Assembly: GCF_030936135.1 (NCBI RefSeq)
Contig: NC_082598.1
Location: forward strand, 10,606,687 to 10,670,686
Origin: Gavia stellata
Taxonomy: Eukaryota; Chordata; Aves; Gaviiformes; Gaviidae
DNA: 64,000 bases
Reading direction: 5' to 3'
The number at the start of each line of letters is the position of its first letter. Position 1 is the first letter of the stretch. Made by a program: the position numbers and the translations under genes. Below the pieces are notes generated by a model. That model had not been told where the DNA came from and searched no databases. It was given only the letters and a program-made list of their open reading frames with translations. Positions 44,481-58,200 of this stretch are shown piece after piece.

Positions 44481-46671
44481 GTTCCCAGGTGCTCTGCTTC
44501 TAAAACATTACATTTATAGCCAGTCAACAGGAAGCATTTTGCAGGCTTTTCATAGAGTATCTTGCCAATTCATTCTCACTTTCTACAGACTCCACAAAAA
44601 TAAATATAAGCTATGGCTATATTAAGCTACCTGGTTTTCAAGGGAACAGGAATCTCAACCCTCTAGTCTTGGTTATTAGCTCAGCACCAAGTTTGCTTGC
44701 ATCAAGAAAAGGCTACAAGTACAATAAGATAACAAACTCTATTACAGGAGCATCCCAAATAAAACACAGACCTAAGGAGCATTTAAAGTTTGTTAACATG
44801 TGAGTAATGCTAATACAACTTTCCCAAATGTTTTCAATAGTAAAATAGATAAGAAAGGGCACTCTTGTTTTTAATATGTGCATTCAAGTAACTAAAAGAT
44901 TATTTATGCCTTCAGTGTATACTAGAAATGACTAAAGCAATAACAATTTAAAAAAATATGGTAGACTTCCTAACTATTGCAGGAATGCTGTCTTCAAGAT
45001 AAATCCTGGAGAACAAAAGCAACTCAAGAAACACCACAACAAAATTTTGAAATCTGAAGTTTTTTTTTCTTTCTCTGAATGACAGCCACTGATCGACTAT
45101 ATGAGTTGAGTCATCAAATGATTAAGGCAGCATTTTAGTTTGTCAGAAATAACAGAACTATCAGCTTCCTTTGATAATACTCCAGAACTGTCTTAAAGAC
45201 CTAAACAAGGATGCAGGCCGTATCACGTTCAGTATTTAACAAATAAAGAAGTCAGGTATCCTGAAAAAAAAAGAAGTCAGTTTCAACAGATATCAAAACC
45301 AAGGAGTAATATACAAATGATGAAACTGCAAACTTGCACTATAATGTTTTACATGTCTGATCTCGGACATAAACCAATCAAATTTGCAGTCCCTTCTACT
45401 GGAAAAATCCCTAAATGTTTGTTGCACTAGAAGAGCAATAAAGGAGACAGAATTTCACCCAGCAAAGTCAATCAATACAAAATATCCATTGACTTTGATG
45501 AGTCAGGATTGAAAACACTGAGCAATTCTTTAATATAAATTCTATTCCAGCCAAGACATACTGTATTAAGTACAAAAGGCACTTGTGCACGTAACATCAC
45601 ATTACACTAATTGAAGATCATAACACTTCGTTATGCTCAGCAATAAATATTATTGTGACATTTCTTTATCTGTGGGTTCAGTTTACTAGCACTGAAGCAT
45701 TATTAAAGTTCAAACACCATGAGGTAAACATGGACGGAGACCACCTGCAATCCATTTATTAAACTTTTGGTGTAATGTTCTTAAATCTCCTAGTGAACAG
45801 AGCAGTTTGGTTATGTACAGGATCCTTTTACTTAAAATGGTAAGTCATCACCACTATGAATATTTAGCGTTATTTCTTTACCCAAATGATGTAAGAGCAC
45901 CCGGAGCCAAAACAACCATTCCTTTAGATAAGTCCTCCCTGGCCCTAGGTCTATCCAGCCAACAGTTGAAGGATAGGTTCATTGTGGCAGATTCTATCTT
46001 GTTTTTCCTCACAGTTCGTTTATTCATCCACTGAATTATATGACCAAGCTGAACTTTATTGCAGGGTTATTTACACAGGGTAACATCCTTTACACCTTAC
46101 CCTTACTGCCATTTCAGCTAGTGTGAGGCTTGAACCTGTTGATGCTTAGAATAACCTTTCATCCCGCTCCACTTTTGGCTACGTGGTTGCAATTTCCCTT
46201 ACGCAATATCCCAAGGTACTACATGTTTCTGCCTTTGTGCTCCATCAGTTTTGTTGTTCAAACCTCTCCACGTTTTTTGCTAGGCAGGAAACCACCAAAC
46301 ATTTTATAGGTCCTGGCATCCCGTCAGCAAAACCACACCACTTCACCTCTACCATGACATTAGATTTCTGTGAGACATGTTTGAAGTGGGGGTTGTTTAG
46401 GGAAGTCATTTCTCTGGACACTCGTGTTGCTGACGCTCGTTCGGCTCTGCCTCACTCTCCCCCGCCATCCCCCTCTGTGTCTCACCGCTTCTGCCTTCGC
46501 CCTCCAGCCGGCAGGGCCGGGGCTCGATGCGGCGCTTCTCAGGAAGGGATCGGCAGCAAAGCTGGCCCTACCCTAACGCAGGAACAGAGATTTGTCATCA
46601 GCCAGTAGGAAGAACTTCATCCTTCTGGTGTTTTCTTACCACCCCTTCCCCCCCTCTGAACCCGGCTTCAC
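44481..46671 (-). other. MFSD10: MFSD10 5' UTR remnant and first intron (inferred)
   Basis: An acceptor-like TGTTTTAG before 44500 leaves 20 nt of 5' UTR upstream of the ATG. A donor CAAG|GTGAAG at 46671 lies at the edge of the CpG island on the minus strand. Together they suggest a non-coding first exon ending at 46672 and a 2.17-kb intron. No other gene is visible in between. Confidence 0.45.
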
Positions 46672-47345
46672 CTTGCTAAGCCCTGGGAAGGCTCCTCCGA
46701 CTCCTTAACAAAGTCCTGATTCAGGTCAAGAGCAGGAGTTTCAGCCGGGGCCGGGGGCGATGGCAATTCCCCAGAGCAGCCAAAGCCCAGAGGACCGAGG
46801 GACCGCCGAGCGGGACAGGGACTGCCCTGGCGAGATCTGGTGTCCGCGGCGAGGACCCGCCGTCCCGCCCGCAAGGCACCCTCCGCCGCCGCCGCCGGGG
46901 CTGAGCCCCCGGGGACCCGCAGCCCCGCTGAGGCGCGCCGTGCCCGGCCCAGACCCGCTTCTCCGGCCGCCCGCCCTCCCACGCCGCCGGCGGAGCTTGC
47001 CCCGCTCCGGGCCACATACCGTTCCTCAGGGAGGCCGAGCCCGCAGGGTGCGCGGGCGGGTGCCCTCCGCCGGCCAAGAGCCCTCCCTTGGGGATGCTTC
47101 GGGCGGGCGGCGGCGGCTCCTCCCCGGCCCTCCGGCGGCCTTCCTCTTCCGGCCGGGGATGGAGCCGCTCCCGCGGCCCCGCGACCCAGGGCCGCCGAGT
47201 GAGGGGAGATGGCGGCGGCCCAGCGGGCTCCCCTCAGCGCGGCGGGAAGCCGCCGCTGCGCGGGAATGAGGGAGCGGCGGGGCAGGGCCCGGCGGCCGAG
47301 AGGGACGTAGAACCCAGCCTGAGGGAAGTGCCTTGTCAAGACAGC
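46480..47345. promoter_or_regulatory. CpG island, probable MFSD10 promoter
   Basis: A sharply bounded GC-rich, CpG-rich block (densest at about 46740-47300) in AT-rich surroundings, the only one in the window. It contains many GC-box-like runs (GGGGCGG-type and CCGCCC-type) and no TATA box that I can place. It lies upstream of the MFSD10 ATG, with a minus-strand donor at its left edge (46671). CpG-island promoters are often bidirectional, so plus-strand transcription toward NOP14 is possible. The long open frames inside it are by-products of high GC. Confidence 0.75.
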
Positions 47346-50300
47346 CTCGGTCCTCGTAAATGAACAGTTTAACTGGGCATCTCGTACCTCCAACGACAGC
47401 CGTTCCTTCTTGCGTTGAAGTTTTTTCTTGATGAAAACACACTTGTTCTTCCGTTAGTTGCTACATAGCCATGTCACATCAGCAGTTAGCTGTGGTTTTG
47501 ATAAATGAAAATTTCCTGATATCTGACAAGCAAAAAAGGTAGTTGCAAAAGACGTAACCGTTCCTAAAACAAACTGCTCCCTTAAAACATCAAGTTTTTT
47601 GACACGGAGAACGTGAATAGATTTGATACTGATAGCACCGTTCAGCATTGTTCTCTTGTCCAGCCATGTCTGGTGTCCAAGTGGCCTAATTAAAATGTGA
47701 GTATATCGTTACAAGGGGACTAAGCACATGTATCTTCACAGTCTTAAATACAGAAGGATCTGCCACCCAAGGGTTTAAAGCCCATTAGTAAGGTGTTGAC
47801 AGGACTTCTGATTCCCTTCAAGGTCATACAGTCCCGTCAGTGGTATGGATTTATAGTTATTAACACTTGGATGAGGACCTTTCACTCAGCAGTGACATCT
47901 CTGTCATGGATTCCCCAGCTGATTAGATTTGGAGGCGCTTATCTAAGCATAACATCAGGATTAATGTGCCAGTTAGGTCAAACAGTGAGCTACTACTCTC
48001 ATGCTTACCTGAGCATTTTATGTACTCAGTGTGGTGGGAGAAAAGGAATTTGGTAAATATGGTACATACTCTAAAAACCGAATGATTACGCAAGTATAGC
48101 GGCTGACTTGGAGGCAAACTTCTGCTTTGAGGTGCTCCAGAGTAAGCATGAATAATCATTTAATGTCTGGAAAATATATGCAGATTATCTTCTTCTGACT
48201 CTGAATCATTGTATATAACTGACCAGGCACCATATGAATTCAGATGTGTTTAAAAAAAAAAAAATAAAAAGCCTGCTCTTCCTGTCGTTAAACCCACCAG
48301 CCTAAAGCTTTTGCAGATCACTGAGCCCAGTTATGTTACTGCAGTCAACCATGTCATACAATCCTGCATGTAAACACGGCGCTGTTTCGAGTACTAGATA
48401 GGTCATTGCCTACCCCTGTGCCAGTGGAAGGCCAGTCCAAAACTTACATTTATTAACGCTGATGTTTTTCTTATGTCAGTCTTACTTTTTTTTTTTTTTT
48501 CCCCAAATGACAGCTCTTCCACTCTGGCTTTTACTTCCCTGCTCTATTGCTAAAGAGCAATAGTATTAACACAAACATTATTATTTTAAAGGATTTAATG
48601 CCATACAGGGTCTTCATCTTGGTATTTTATACTCAGCCAGTGTTGAGACTGCATGGAGAATTTTAGTTACCCACTCCAGACCTATTTTATTGGAAAAAAA
48701 CCAAAGACAAAACCCCCAAACCCTTACAAATAACCAGTCATTTTAACTATGCAAGGTGGCACAGCCAGTACATTTAGGAGTGAGAATGTACCTGTGTTTA
48801 GCTTAGGTGACAAACTCAGAGACAAAAGGAGCACATTTGTGGGAAGGTTTTGGCCCCCTGAATATGTAACACCTCACAGTCTCAGAGTCATAATAAAGCT
48901 GCCGAATGTTTTATGTCATAGCTTGTGTTTATCTTTTCCAAATGCCCAGAAGGCACATTAAGAGGAAAGCAGCCTCACCCATTCCTATGGCTAAACAGGC
49001 TGCAGTACTGGAGACCAGCCCCTGCCCAACAGAGCGCTCCATTCTTGCTTCAAAATAAACTGCACCTGCCGAGCGCAGAAGCAGCCTCAGCACCTTCATA
49101 CAGGAGAAGCAAAAGTGATGGCTTACGCAGAATATGGTTACTCCACAGTAGATTGTTAACTTCTGCAAGGAGCAACTGAAAATATCAAAACTGCATACCA
49201 GCTTTCAACTGACAAACAAAAGACCAAACTAATGAGGAAAGTTTTCATGCTGTCATAAATAAGGTAATCTATGCAATTTCTAGCTGAACAGTTTTAGTCT
49301 CACCCTATTCTTTACAGTATTCATATTCAGGGTAGCTATTCTCTGGGACAGCTGATGTTGACAGATAAATTACCTTGAATAGTCAGCTGAACTAAAAGCA
49401 AAATGGCAATTTTCCTTTTTTGTGTCTCATGACTTGATTGTACTTACAGAATAGTTTCTTTTTTTTTGGCTAATAACAGATTTATAATTGGTAACAGATG
49501 TGTCAGAAGGCCTGTTATGACAATTCCTGGTTTAAGAGCAACACAGAGACAAGAGAGTAATTGGTGAATGTGATCATGTTCAAGAAACTCCAAGAAAGGG
49601 TTTGCTCTTAAGCTTGTTCAAGCCCTTTATAGTCCAAATGCCCAGACCTTCCTACCACCTTCTATGATGTAAGAGCACCACCACTGCCTAGCTACTATGG
49701 TGGCTAGGCAATGGCAAAACTATCCGACCATATTGATTATTAAGCTGAGGCAAGACCAGGTAGTCATGCTTTCCTAGTCATGTAAAATACTAGGTGTTAA
49801 GCATCACCATTAGTCCCAGGTTTTTAATATTAAATCTGACAATAGAATTTGTAAAAATGCATGCAGTGATTTTCATTATTTCAAACACAACTACTTGCAA
49901 TCTGGCATTCCAAAACAGTCATGCAAGTTTATCAACTGAAGTTTCCCTGTCCTTTATCTTTTTCTCATTGGCATTGCAAGAGATCCTTTCTCGTTCTCTT
50001 GTCCCAAAAAAGTGCTTTCCACAAACACTACCATCCCATCTTACTTGTGTATTTCTTTCTTATCTCCCTTACTGAGGAATAACAAGCTGCAAGTGGTATC
50101 AAAAATCACTGCCCCAGAATCAAAGTGCAGCTGTCAGCTGCTCTGTGATTCTAATACCCTGCTGGGTAAATCCTCTGAAGCTACTTGCTGTTGGAAAAAT
50201 AAAGTCAGATAAATAAACTGTGAAAAAGTATTATTGTTTATTTGTGCAAAGGAGAAATATACTGGGACTAAAACCCCAAACAGAAAGTGCTGGTTTATAG

Positions 50301-51920
50301 CATGAAATAGGAAGTTAGCTCCTTCCTCATTACTTCAGTCTTAAGTTCTTGGCTTGAACTATATAAAAAGTTTTGTTTTTAATGATAATATTTTTTTAAA
50401 GAAGAAAAAATCCATACTGTGCCAAATTAAAATAAAACAGGAGGTATACTAATCTTCTGAGATCCCTTTGACGTTTCAGAACATGGCTTTACTGATTTTG
50501 GAAAGGTTAACTGAAAATATGTTTTCAGAATTGTGAATGGATTTCAAACACAGAAATCTTACTAATTTTTATGTGACATGAGTACTTCCCCATATGTACT
50601 TAGTATCCAGCCTATTTTAACACTTAATAAAACTGGTTTTGCTAGCCAAAAAAGCTGATAATAATCACACATTACTTGCATTGCTACAGTTGCACTGAGA
50701 TTCAATAAAAGCCGTTTTCTTCAAATAAATTGCTTTTCTCTTTTAAGAAACTTACATAGGTAAACCTGTAACAAGACTTACCTTACAAAGATAGTTTCCT
50801 CATTACAGTTTAAATGTAAAGCTTAAGTGTTTCAACTTATCCCCTCCTAGTTTCAGTCCTGCTTCCATTACAAGTCTCATTTGGAAAAACAAAACAAAAA
50901 ACACCCACAAAAAAACAGAACAAAGAAAACATTCTAAGCCAGTCTGAAACAACCAGGCCTAACTATTAAATCAGATTTACTGCTAGTGTTCAAGTCTTTC
51001 TTCATGAACCGTAGGTAAGCATTATCATGTCTGAGTTACCTATTGGCCAAAACACAAGAGATCATATCTAGGAACAGTGTTTGACAAAGGAAGAAGTTCT
51101 GGGGTTTTGGTTTTTTTGTTTGCCTTTGTAAAGAACCATGGCCATTAGTTCATTCTTTATAGGATGTCCTTTATAGTTTGTTCTTTAGGCTGAAATTGGA
51201 ACATTATTCTGAAAAGGGATTTCATAAGTTTACCAAGAAAATATTACAACTTTCTTCAACGCATAACAACTGTCACTGAACTTACCAAATACACAGATTA
51301 CTGTGAATACCTGAATAGTGAACCTAATTCAGACTAGCACCTTTAAATAACTGTGATGCTCTTTGTCTCACTGCAATGTTTCTTCACAAGTAGAAAGAAA
51401 AAGTGTTAGAAGTATTTATTGGCTCTATTTGAAGAGCAGATGTTTTCCAAAGTCATGCTGGGCAATTACCAGTAACAAGACATACACGATAAAGTAAGTG
51501 CAAGAGAGTTAAAGATTTCACTGTCCACTTAAATCAGACAGTTAAGAATACACTGAGGAATTTAGTTAACCAACCTAGATTATTAAAAATTTCAGAGCTG
51601 TGCTCAATTCAAAACTTACTGAAGAGATGAATGGATGTACAGCTTTAACAAAGGATTTCTGCTTGAAAGCTGATGCCATTACTCCACTGGATATACAAAT
51701 TAGAATGTCCCAATGCTACAGACTAATGAAAATCTTACTGCTTAAAGTGCAAATATACTACTACTATGAGAACTGCCTGCAATTATTCAATATTAAAAAA
51801 AGATAACACAAGGTTTCTGCTGTACAATTTTTTGTGTGCGTGTAGTTCGACTAAAACCTGGTCCCACACACCTAAGAATTCTGATTATTCATCCAAATAT
51901 TCTCTATTATTAAAATAAAC
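47346..51920. other. Intergenic region between MFSD10 promoter and NOP14 3' end
   Basis: About 4.6 kb with no supported gene. It holds small hairpins (8-bp arms at 48544-48563; TGCCTAGC/GCTAGGCA near 49690-49713), homopolymer runs and an A/C-rich tract at about 50885-50930. A divergent non-coding RNA from the CpG island could run through it, but no exon structure can be shown. Confidence 0.55.
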
Positions 51921-51924
51921 AGAA

Positions 51925-52135
51925 GTATACCACACACAAAAGTGTTATTTTTATTTTCCTTATGAAAACCTGTGGATTTTTCAAATAAGCTGGTTCACTT
52001 TTTCAGACAGATCTGATGATGTCTCCTCAAAAGGAATGCATCCAAAGAACGCAATTAAAATCTGTTCAAAAGCCATACGACTGGGGTATTTTATATGGCA
52101 GTAAAACCAAAGTTTCCTGCTGTAGATAGTCCCAC
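51925..52135 (-). other. NOP14: NOP14 3' UTR
   Basis: About 200 nt from the stop to just past a minus-strand AATAAA (plus-strand TTTATT at 51950-51955). It is AT-rich. A longer form using TTTATT at 50237-50242 is possible. Confidence 0.6.
51950..51955 (-). terminator. NOP14 poly(A) signal
   Basis: AATAAA on the minus strand about 180 nt after the NOP14 stop; the first canonical signal downstream of the gene. Confidence 0.6.
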
Positions 52136-52235
52136 TTAATTCTTCCCTTTTTTCCTTTTCATTGCTTTCCATTCACCCTCCTGTGTAGCAAGGCTACCAA
52201 GAAGCTCTTTAACTTTTCTTTTTCTGGCTGAATCT
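52136..52235 (-). CDS. NOP14: NOP14 last coding exon
   Basis: 100 nt to TAA at 52138-52136, acceptor GTTTTACAG. Codes for (R)[20 protein letters not shown], then [12 protein letters not shown], matching human [29 protein letters not shown]. Confidence 0.97.
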
Positions 52236-55200
52236 CTGTAAAACAAACAATCAACATATAAAATATTTCAGAAAGATTATATTAGTGAAAATAACTAAGT
52301 ATATTTAGACAGTAATTATTAATTTATAAAAAGCCCCCAACTCTTAAATTTCACCAACACACACTTAAAATAAAAATATTTTGCATATTCTTAAACTAGA
52401 GAAATGAAACCGCAAAGTTGAAAACACTTTAAATGATCTCTATTGAAAATGTTTGGTTTTCCCCAAATTGTCCAACTTTAAGTTTAGTATGGTTGATCAT
52501 TACTGTCAGTCTTGGCACGCAGCAAAGAAATGAACACACAGCAGAACAACCCCCAAACTGGTGCTGAAACAAAGGCTACATTACCTCTCCATGATTTCTG
52601 AAAGTTGCATTCTAGCCAGAAACTGGTTATCTTTCCGAATCTCGCGAATGGCTCCTTTAAGTTCACGTTTATGTTTCTGAATCAACTGCTTTCTTTCTTG
52701 CTCCTTCTTGCTGCCTCCCTGCTTTCTTCCAAACTCTAAACTGAAATGAGAATGTATGTGTGAGCACAGAACACCTTAACAAAAACAACTTTTTCATGTT
52801 TATAAGGAATGAGTTTTTCGATGAATGCTAACTCAGTATTTTAACTCCTGCATATTATATGATTAACTTGCAAAATACGGAGCTGCCCAACGAACATACC
52901 AAAAAAACACTCACCAGACCTTATAACTGCATGTCATCATCATGCAAATGACAAGCAGACATTTTCCAGAGAACAGTTATACTTCAATCCCCCATATATA
53001 GCCTGCATTTTGAACAGACTGAAAAAACTAGAGCAGAAGAATAAAAGACATCTGGAGAAAGATGGAATCTCCCAATATATTTTAAGTTTTTGCAGACTTC
53101 CTCTGCAGATGAATTCTACAGAAAAAGTCTGATCTTGGGGATAGATGTGTACAGCAGAGCAAAGCTGTCCTCTTCAGTTACTAGAACAAATAAGGCAGAC
53201 AATTTATGCCTCTGTAGATAACCAACATGGCTAAATAAGTCAGCAGCCAATATAAGGCAGGATTCCTGAATTAGAATACTGTTCTATTATCTACAAAAAA
53301 ACAAATTAGTGTTATTAAAATTTATTTCCAAAACAGAATACAAAAATGTACGTGGTCACTGCAAGCTCTGTTAAAAAGGCTAAAACAACCCCATGTTTTT
53401 TGTCATTGCTACTGTTAGAAGTTAGAAAGCTGCTTGGTTGGGGGAAAGAGAGTAATGAGGCAATTAAGTATGCTTAATCTGACCGATTATTTATTATGAT
53501 CTGTGGTGCAGAGTACAGGAATAGTCTGCCTTATCTTTTGCACTGGTGAAGCATCCCTTAGTACCTTCACCATCCATCCTTACCTTCATATAGTTCATAT
53601 ACATATGAACTACTCATTGCTGTTCTTCAGACCGGAGTGCTTGACAGAGCATTCGGTAAAGCACCTGACTAGATAATAACAACCTCTTTCCATCCTGAAA
53701 TTTATTAATTTAAAATTGATTATATGGGCAAGAGTTGATTTCCAATGCTACTTTTTCCACAAGATAATCCTTCCTCTATTTCTTAAGAATTCTTCCTTCC
53801 TTTTTCTTTCACTCCCTACCACCCATGTAGCTGGTCCCTTGTGATTTGTGCACAAAATCTAGCAGAAAAACAATTATCTGTTTTATGTCCTGTTTTCCAA
53901 ATCATTCTAGATTGCTGAAAAATCTTAACATTTAAACGCACTTTTCCTTTGCATCAACTGTTGCTTTACTTACACTTTCACAATTTTAGGTGTATACTGT
54001 TTCAATGGCACTGGCTTCTTTTTCTCACATATCAGCGGGGTATAGTGTTTTACTTTGTTCTCCAGCTCTTTCAGAGCACTGTGATACCATTCCTGAAAAT
54101 GCAAATCAAATTACAATTTAAAAAAAAAAAATAAAAAAATCAAAGACACTGTAATTCACAAACTATTGTAAATTCAACCAACAGTAACGTTATCCCCATA
54201 TGTTCTTTTTCTGAGTAAAATCACTGCTTTCATTAGGACACTGCTAACACTGAAATGCTGTAAGCCTTCCAGGGTAGATAATTTTTAAATGCTTTTTGAA
54301 GTTTATTAAGATGGTATCATGGACAATAAGAAAGGTCTGCAGGTAGTTTCACCTAACAGAGGAAGAAGCAAGACTAAAGCCAGTTTAACTCAGACTTTGC
54401 CTTTCAGGGTAATTTTAAGAATGATTGTTTGTTTATTTTGATGGCAAAAAATACAGGCTGTTCTGCATCATTTACGTTACAATATCTTGTTCTCTAAGGA
54501 TGTTTCATTATGCCTCTTTGAAGAGAGGACAATTCTGCTACACTCAGAAGAGACAGATTAAAAATTTGAACCTCACTGCTAGAAAAACAAACAACTGCCC
54601 TGTTTTAAGTAAAGTAGCTGATCAGGCATATTTATGTTAGTTTTACTTAGACGGTTATAAATACTACCTCATCAATTTGGTACACGTATTTGGTTGTACC
54701 AAGGTCTTACAGATTCATTACAAAACTACAAGAGCAACTGGATGAGTATACTACTATTTTTATAAATTAAGTCACTCACGGTATGTTACATTATTACAAG
54801 TGCTATTCTCTTCAATTAGAGGGATAAGATAAGATACGCAGTGAAAAAATACCTTTTCTAAACATTCTGTGCTCTTTGTTTTTTCCACAGAAACATCACT
54901 ATGATTTTTGAAGAGTATAAAAGGCAAATGCCTGACCCTTGAAAAAAAAAAAAAAAACCACAAAACACCTCACTGATGCTTAGACTTGTTTTTTGTTTGT
55001 TTAAGCACAGATGAAGATGATAGAATTTATTAATAAACCAATCATATCAATTATTTCATTCTTGAGGAACACGTACCTGCATTTGTTCAGGATATTCATT
55101 CACTGGCACATGTTCTGTAAGAAGTATTCTGACAGGATGCATTATTTCATGGAATGATGGTAAAGAGTCATACAGAGTTGCACATTTTTTAATAAGGTCA

Positions 55201-58200
55201 AAACACAGGGATAGACATGATAACCTGTTAATGCACAAAAGAATTTAACAATTTCACTTGCAAAAACTGTAGTGGATTTTCAAATAAAATGAATCAAACT
55301 AATTGAATTTTGGAGCATTAGCAGTGTCTATTATTAAGACTGCCTGACAGAACCAGTTACAAGGCTGTTTCTAGTTGTTAATTCAGACTAAAAATTTCAC
55401 TCTCCTACTATAAGCAAATACCCAAGAAATCCATTAGCAACAAATCTTTACATCAGTCCACAGGGCACAAGCCAGTATTATGCCTTTGCCACTTCTGTAG
55501 AGTAAGAAGTTTTTATACTGGTTCTAAAAGTGTTCTAGTACTGGTTCTGAAGTTCTAAAACTTTTTTGAAACAGAATTAAGTTATTTTGGTTTTGGGTTT
55601 CTTTTTGAACTTCGTAACAAAATGAAGTAAGTTATACCGTAACACATGCACAAGGTGACACATGAGACTGAACATGGTTAATGAACATGTTTAATTGCGG
55701 TCTTTCCTAACTTCAGTGTTTTATTACTTAAGTGACACTTTCTAACATAGTGTTTGTATGTAAATACAGTTATTTGCTTCTGAAGAGCTTGACAGTTCAA
55801 ATTAGTGAGCACCTCCCCTGTCTCTACATCATCCTCATCAGTTCACAGCTGTACAGAAAAGTAATTGAAGCGCTGAGCACGTGAACAAGTGCTCTGCATA
55901 ATGTTCTCAAAAAAGATTAGCAATTTCATATGCTAAAGAGTAGTACCATAAAAATAAAGCAGAAGAACTCACTACTCCTATTTTTACTCCTAAAGAGCAC
56001 TCTCACTGAGATTACCCAAAAGATGGTCTGTTTGGGATTTCTTCTGTTCACATTCCTTACGTACCTGATATGATTCATTTCTGTTCTGCTGGTTTCCTTT
56101 AACCTAGTCACAATGCTCAATGGCAGATTTTGCTTCTGCCAACTTTCCAGATCCTTCTTATCACACACCAAAAGCAGTTCTAAATTTTTCCCCACTGGTG
56201 TAAATGGATGCACTACAGTATAGCCTAAAAAACAAGAACAATAATCATTAAACAGGATAATTTCTAAGCATTCTTTCTGAAGGAAGAAAACCCAAGAACT
56301 CTTTTTACGTTTGTAATCATGCTGCCTTAAAAAAAATCCTTTATAAGTTTTTCTAAAATAATGGAAAACACTGGAGTATGGGTACAATCATAGGTAAGTG
56401 CTCTAGCCACGCTGCCCAATTCACAAAATCCAAAGGTAGGGACTGGGAGAATGAAGTACTGTCCACCGTAGGAGAAGATCAGGTTTGAGACCATCTGAGG
56501 AACCTGAATGTGCACAAGTCCATGCAACCTGATGAGATGCATCCAAGGGTCCTGAGGGAACTGGCAGATAAAGTTGCTAAGCCACTTTTCATCACATTTG
56601 AAAAGTCGTGGCAGACTGGTGAAGTTCCCAGTGACTAGAAAAGATGAAACATAACCCCCATTTTTAAAAAGGGAAAAAATGGAAGACCTGGGGAATTACA
56701 GGCCAGTCAGCCTCACCTCTGTGCCTGATGAGATCATAGAGCAGATCCTCCTGGAAACTATGCTAAGGCACATAGAAAATAAGGAGGTGATTGGTTGGTG
56801 ACAGCCAACATGGCTTCACTAAAGGCAAATTGTGCCTGACAAATTTGGTGGCCTTCTACAACGGGGTTACAGCATTGGTGGATAAGGGAACAGTGACTGA
56901 CATCATCTACCTGGACTTGTGCAAACCATTTAACACTCTCCCGCACGACATAAACTGGAGAGACATGGATTTGACAGGTGGACCACTCAGTGGATAAGGA
57001 ACTGGTTGGATGGTCAGACTCAAAGAGTTGCAGTCAACAGCCTGGTGTCTGGGTGGTGACCAGTGATGAGTGGAATCCCTCAGGGGTCTGTATGAGGACC
57101 AGTATTATTTAACGTCTTTGTTGGTGACATGGACAATGGGATTAAGTGCACCCTCAGCAAGTTTGCGGATGACACCAAGCTGAGTGGTGTGGTTGATACT
57201 CTGGAGGGAAGGGATGCCATCCAGAGGTATCTTGACAGGCTTGAGAGGTGGGCCTACACAAACCTCATGATGTTCAACAAGGCCAAGTGCAAGGTCCTGC
57301 ACCTGGGTCAGGGCAATCCCAAGCACAAATACAGGCTGGGCAGAGAATGGACTGAGAGCAGCCCTGAAGAGAAGGACTTGGAGGTCTTGGCTGATGGGAA
57401 GCTCAACATGAGCCAGCAATGTGCGCTTGCAGCCCAGAAAGCTAACCATATCCCGGGCTGCATCAAAAGCAGTGTGACAACAGGTCAAGGGAGGTGATTC
57501 TGCCCTTCTACTCTGCTCTCGTGAGACCCTGCCTGGAACGCTGTGTTCAGCTCTGGGACCCCCAGCAGAAGAAAGACATGGACCTTCTCCAGCAGGTCCA
57601 GAGGAGGGCCACAAAGATTATCATGGAGCTAGAGCACCTCCCATACAAGGACAGGCTGAGAGAGTTGGGGTTGTTCAGCCTGGAGAAGAGAAGGTTCCGG
57701 GGACACTTTATAGCAGCCTTTCAGTACTTAAAAGGGGGCCTACAGAAAAGATGGGGAGGGACTCTTGATCAGGGAGTGTAGCGATAGGACAAAAGGTAAT
57801 GGTTTTAAGCTGAAAGAGGGTAGATTTAGATTAGACATAAGGAAGAAATTCTTCACCATGAGGGTGGTGAGACACTGGAACAGGTTGCCCAGAGAAGTTG
57901 TGGATGCCCCAACCCTGGAAGCGTTCAAGGCCAGGTTGGACGGGACTTTGAGCAACTCTGTCTAGTGGAAGGTGTCCCTGCCCACGGCAGGGGGGTTGGA
58001 ACCAGATGACCTTGAAGGTCCCTTCCAATCCAAACCGTTCTCTCTCCCCATACACAGAATCACAGAAGACACGTAAGTACCTGTCTGCCCTGTGGGGAAC
58101 TGGAGGCACAGTTAAACTGCCAGTGAGGATGGAATATTGCATATGCTTAAGAGGAAAGAACAGGATAGGACTTTCCCATGGAGTTACAAGTAGAAGGCTT

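Noticed and set aside
46668-47393. Long open frames on both strands inside the CpG island (up to 241 codons, minus)
   Set aside because: High GC removes stop codons in all frames; composition is Ala/Arg/Gly/Pro low-complexity, no domain is recognised, and several frames overlap the same bases. Treated as promoter and 5' UTR sequence.
56791-57965. Several short reverse-transcriptase-like frames that could suggest small genes
   Set aside because: They are pieces of one frame-broken CR1 element in a NOP14 intron.
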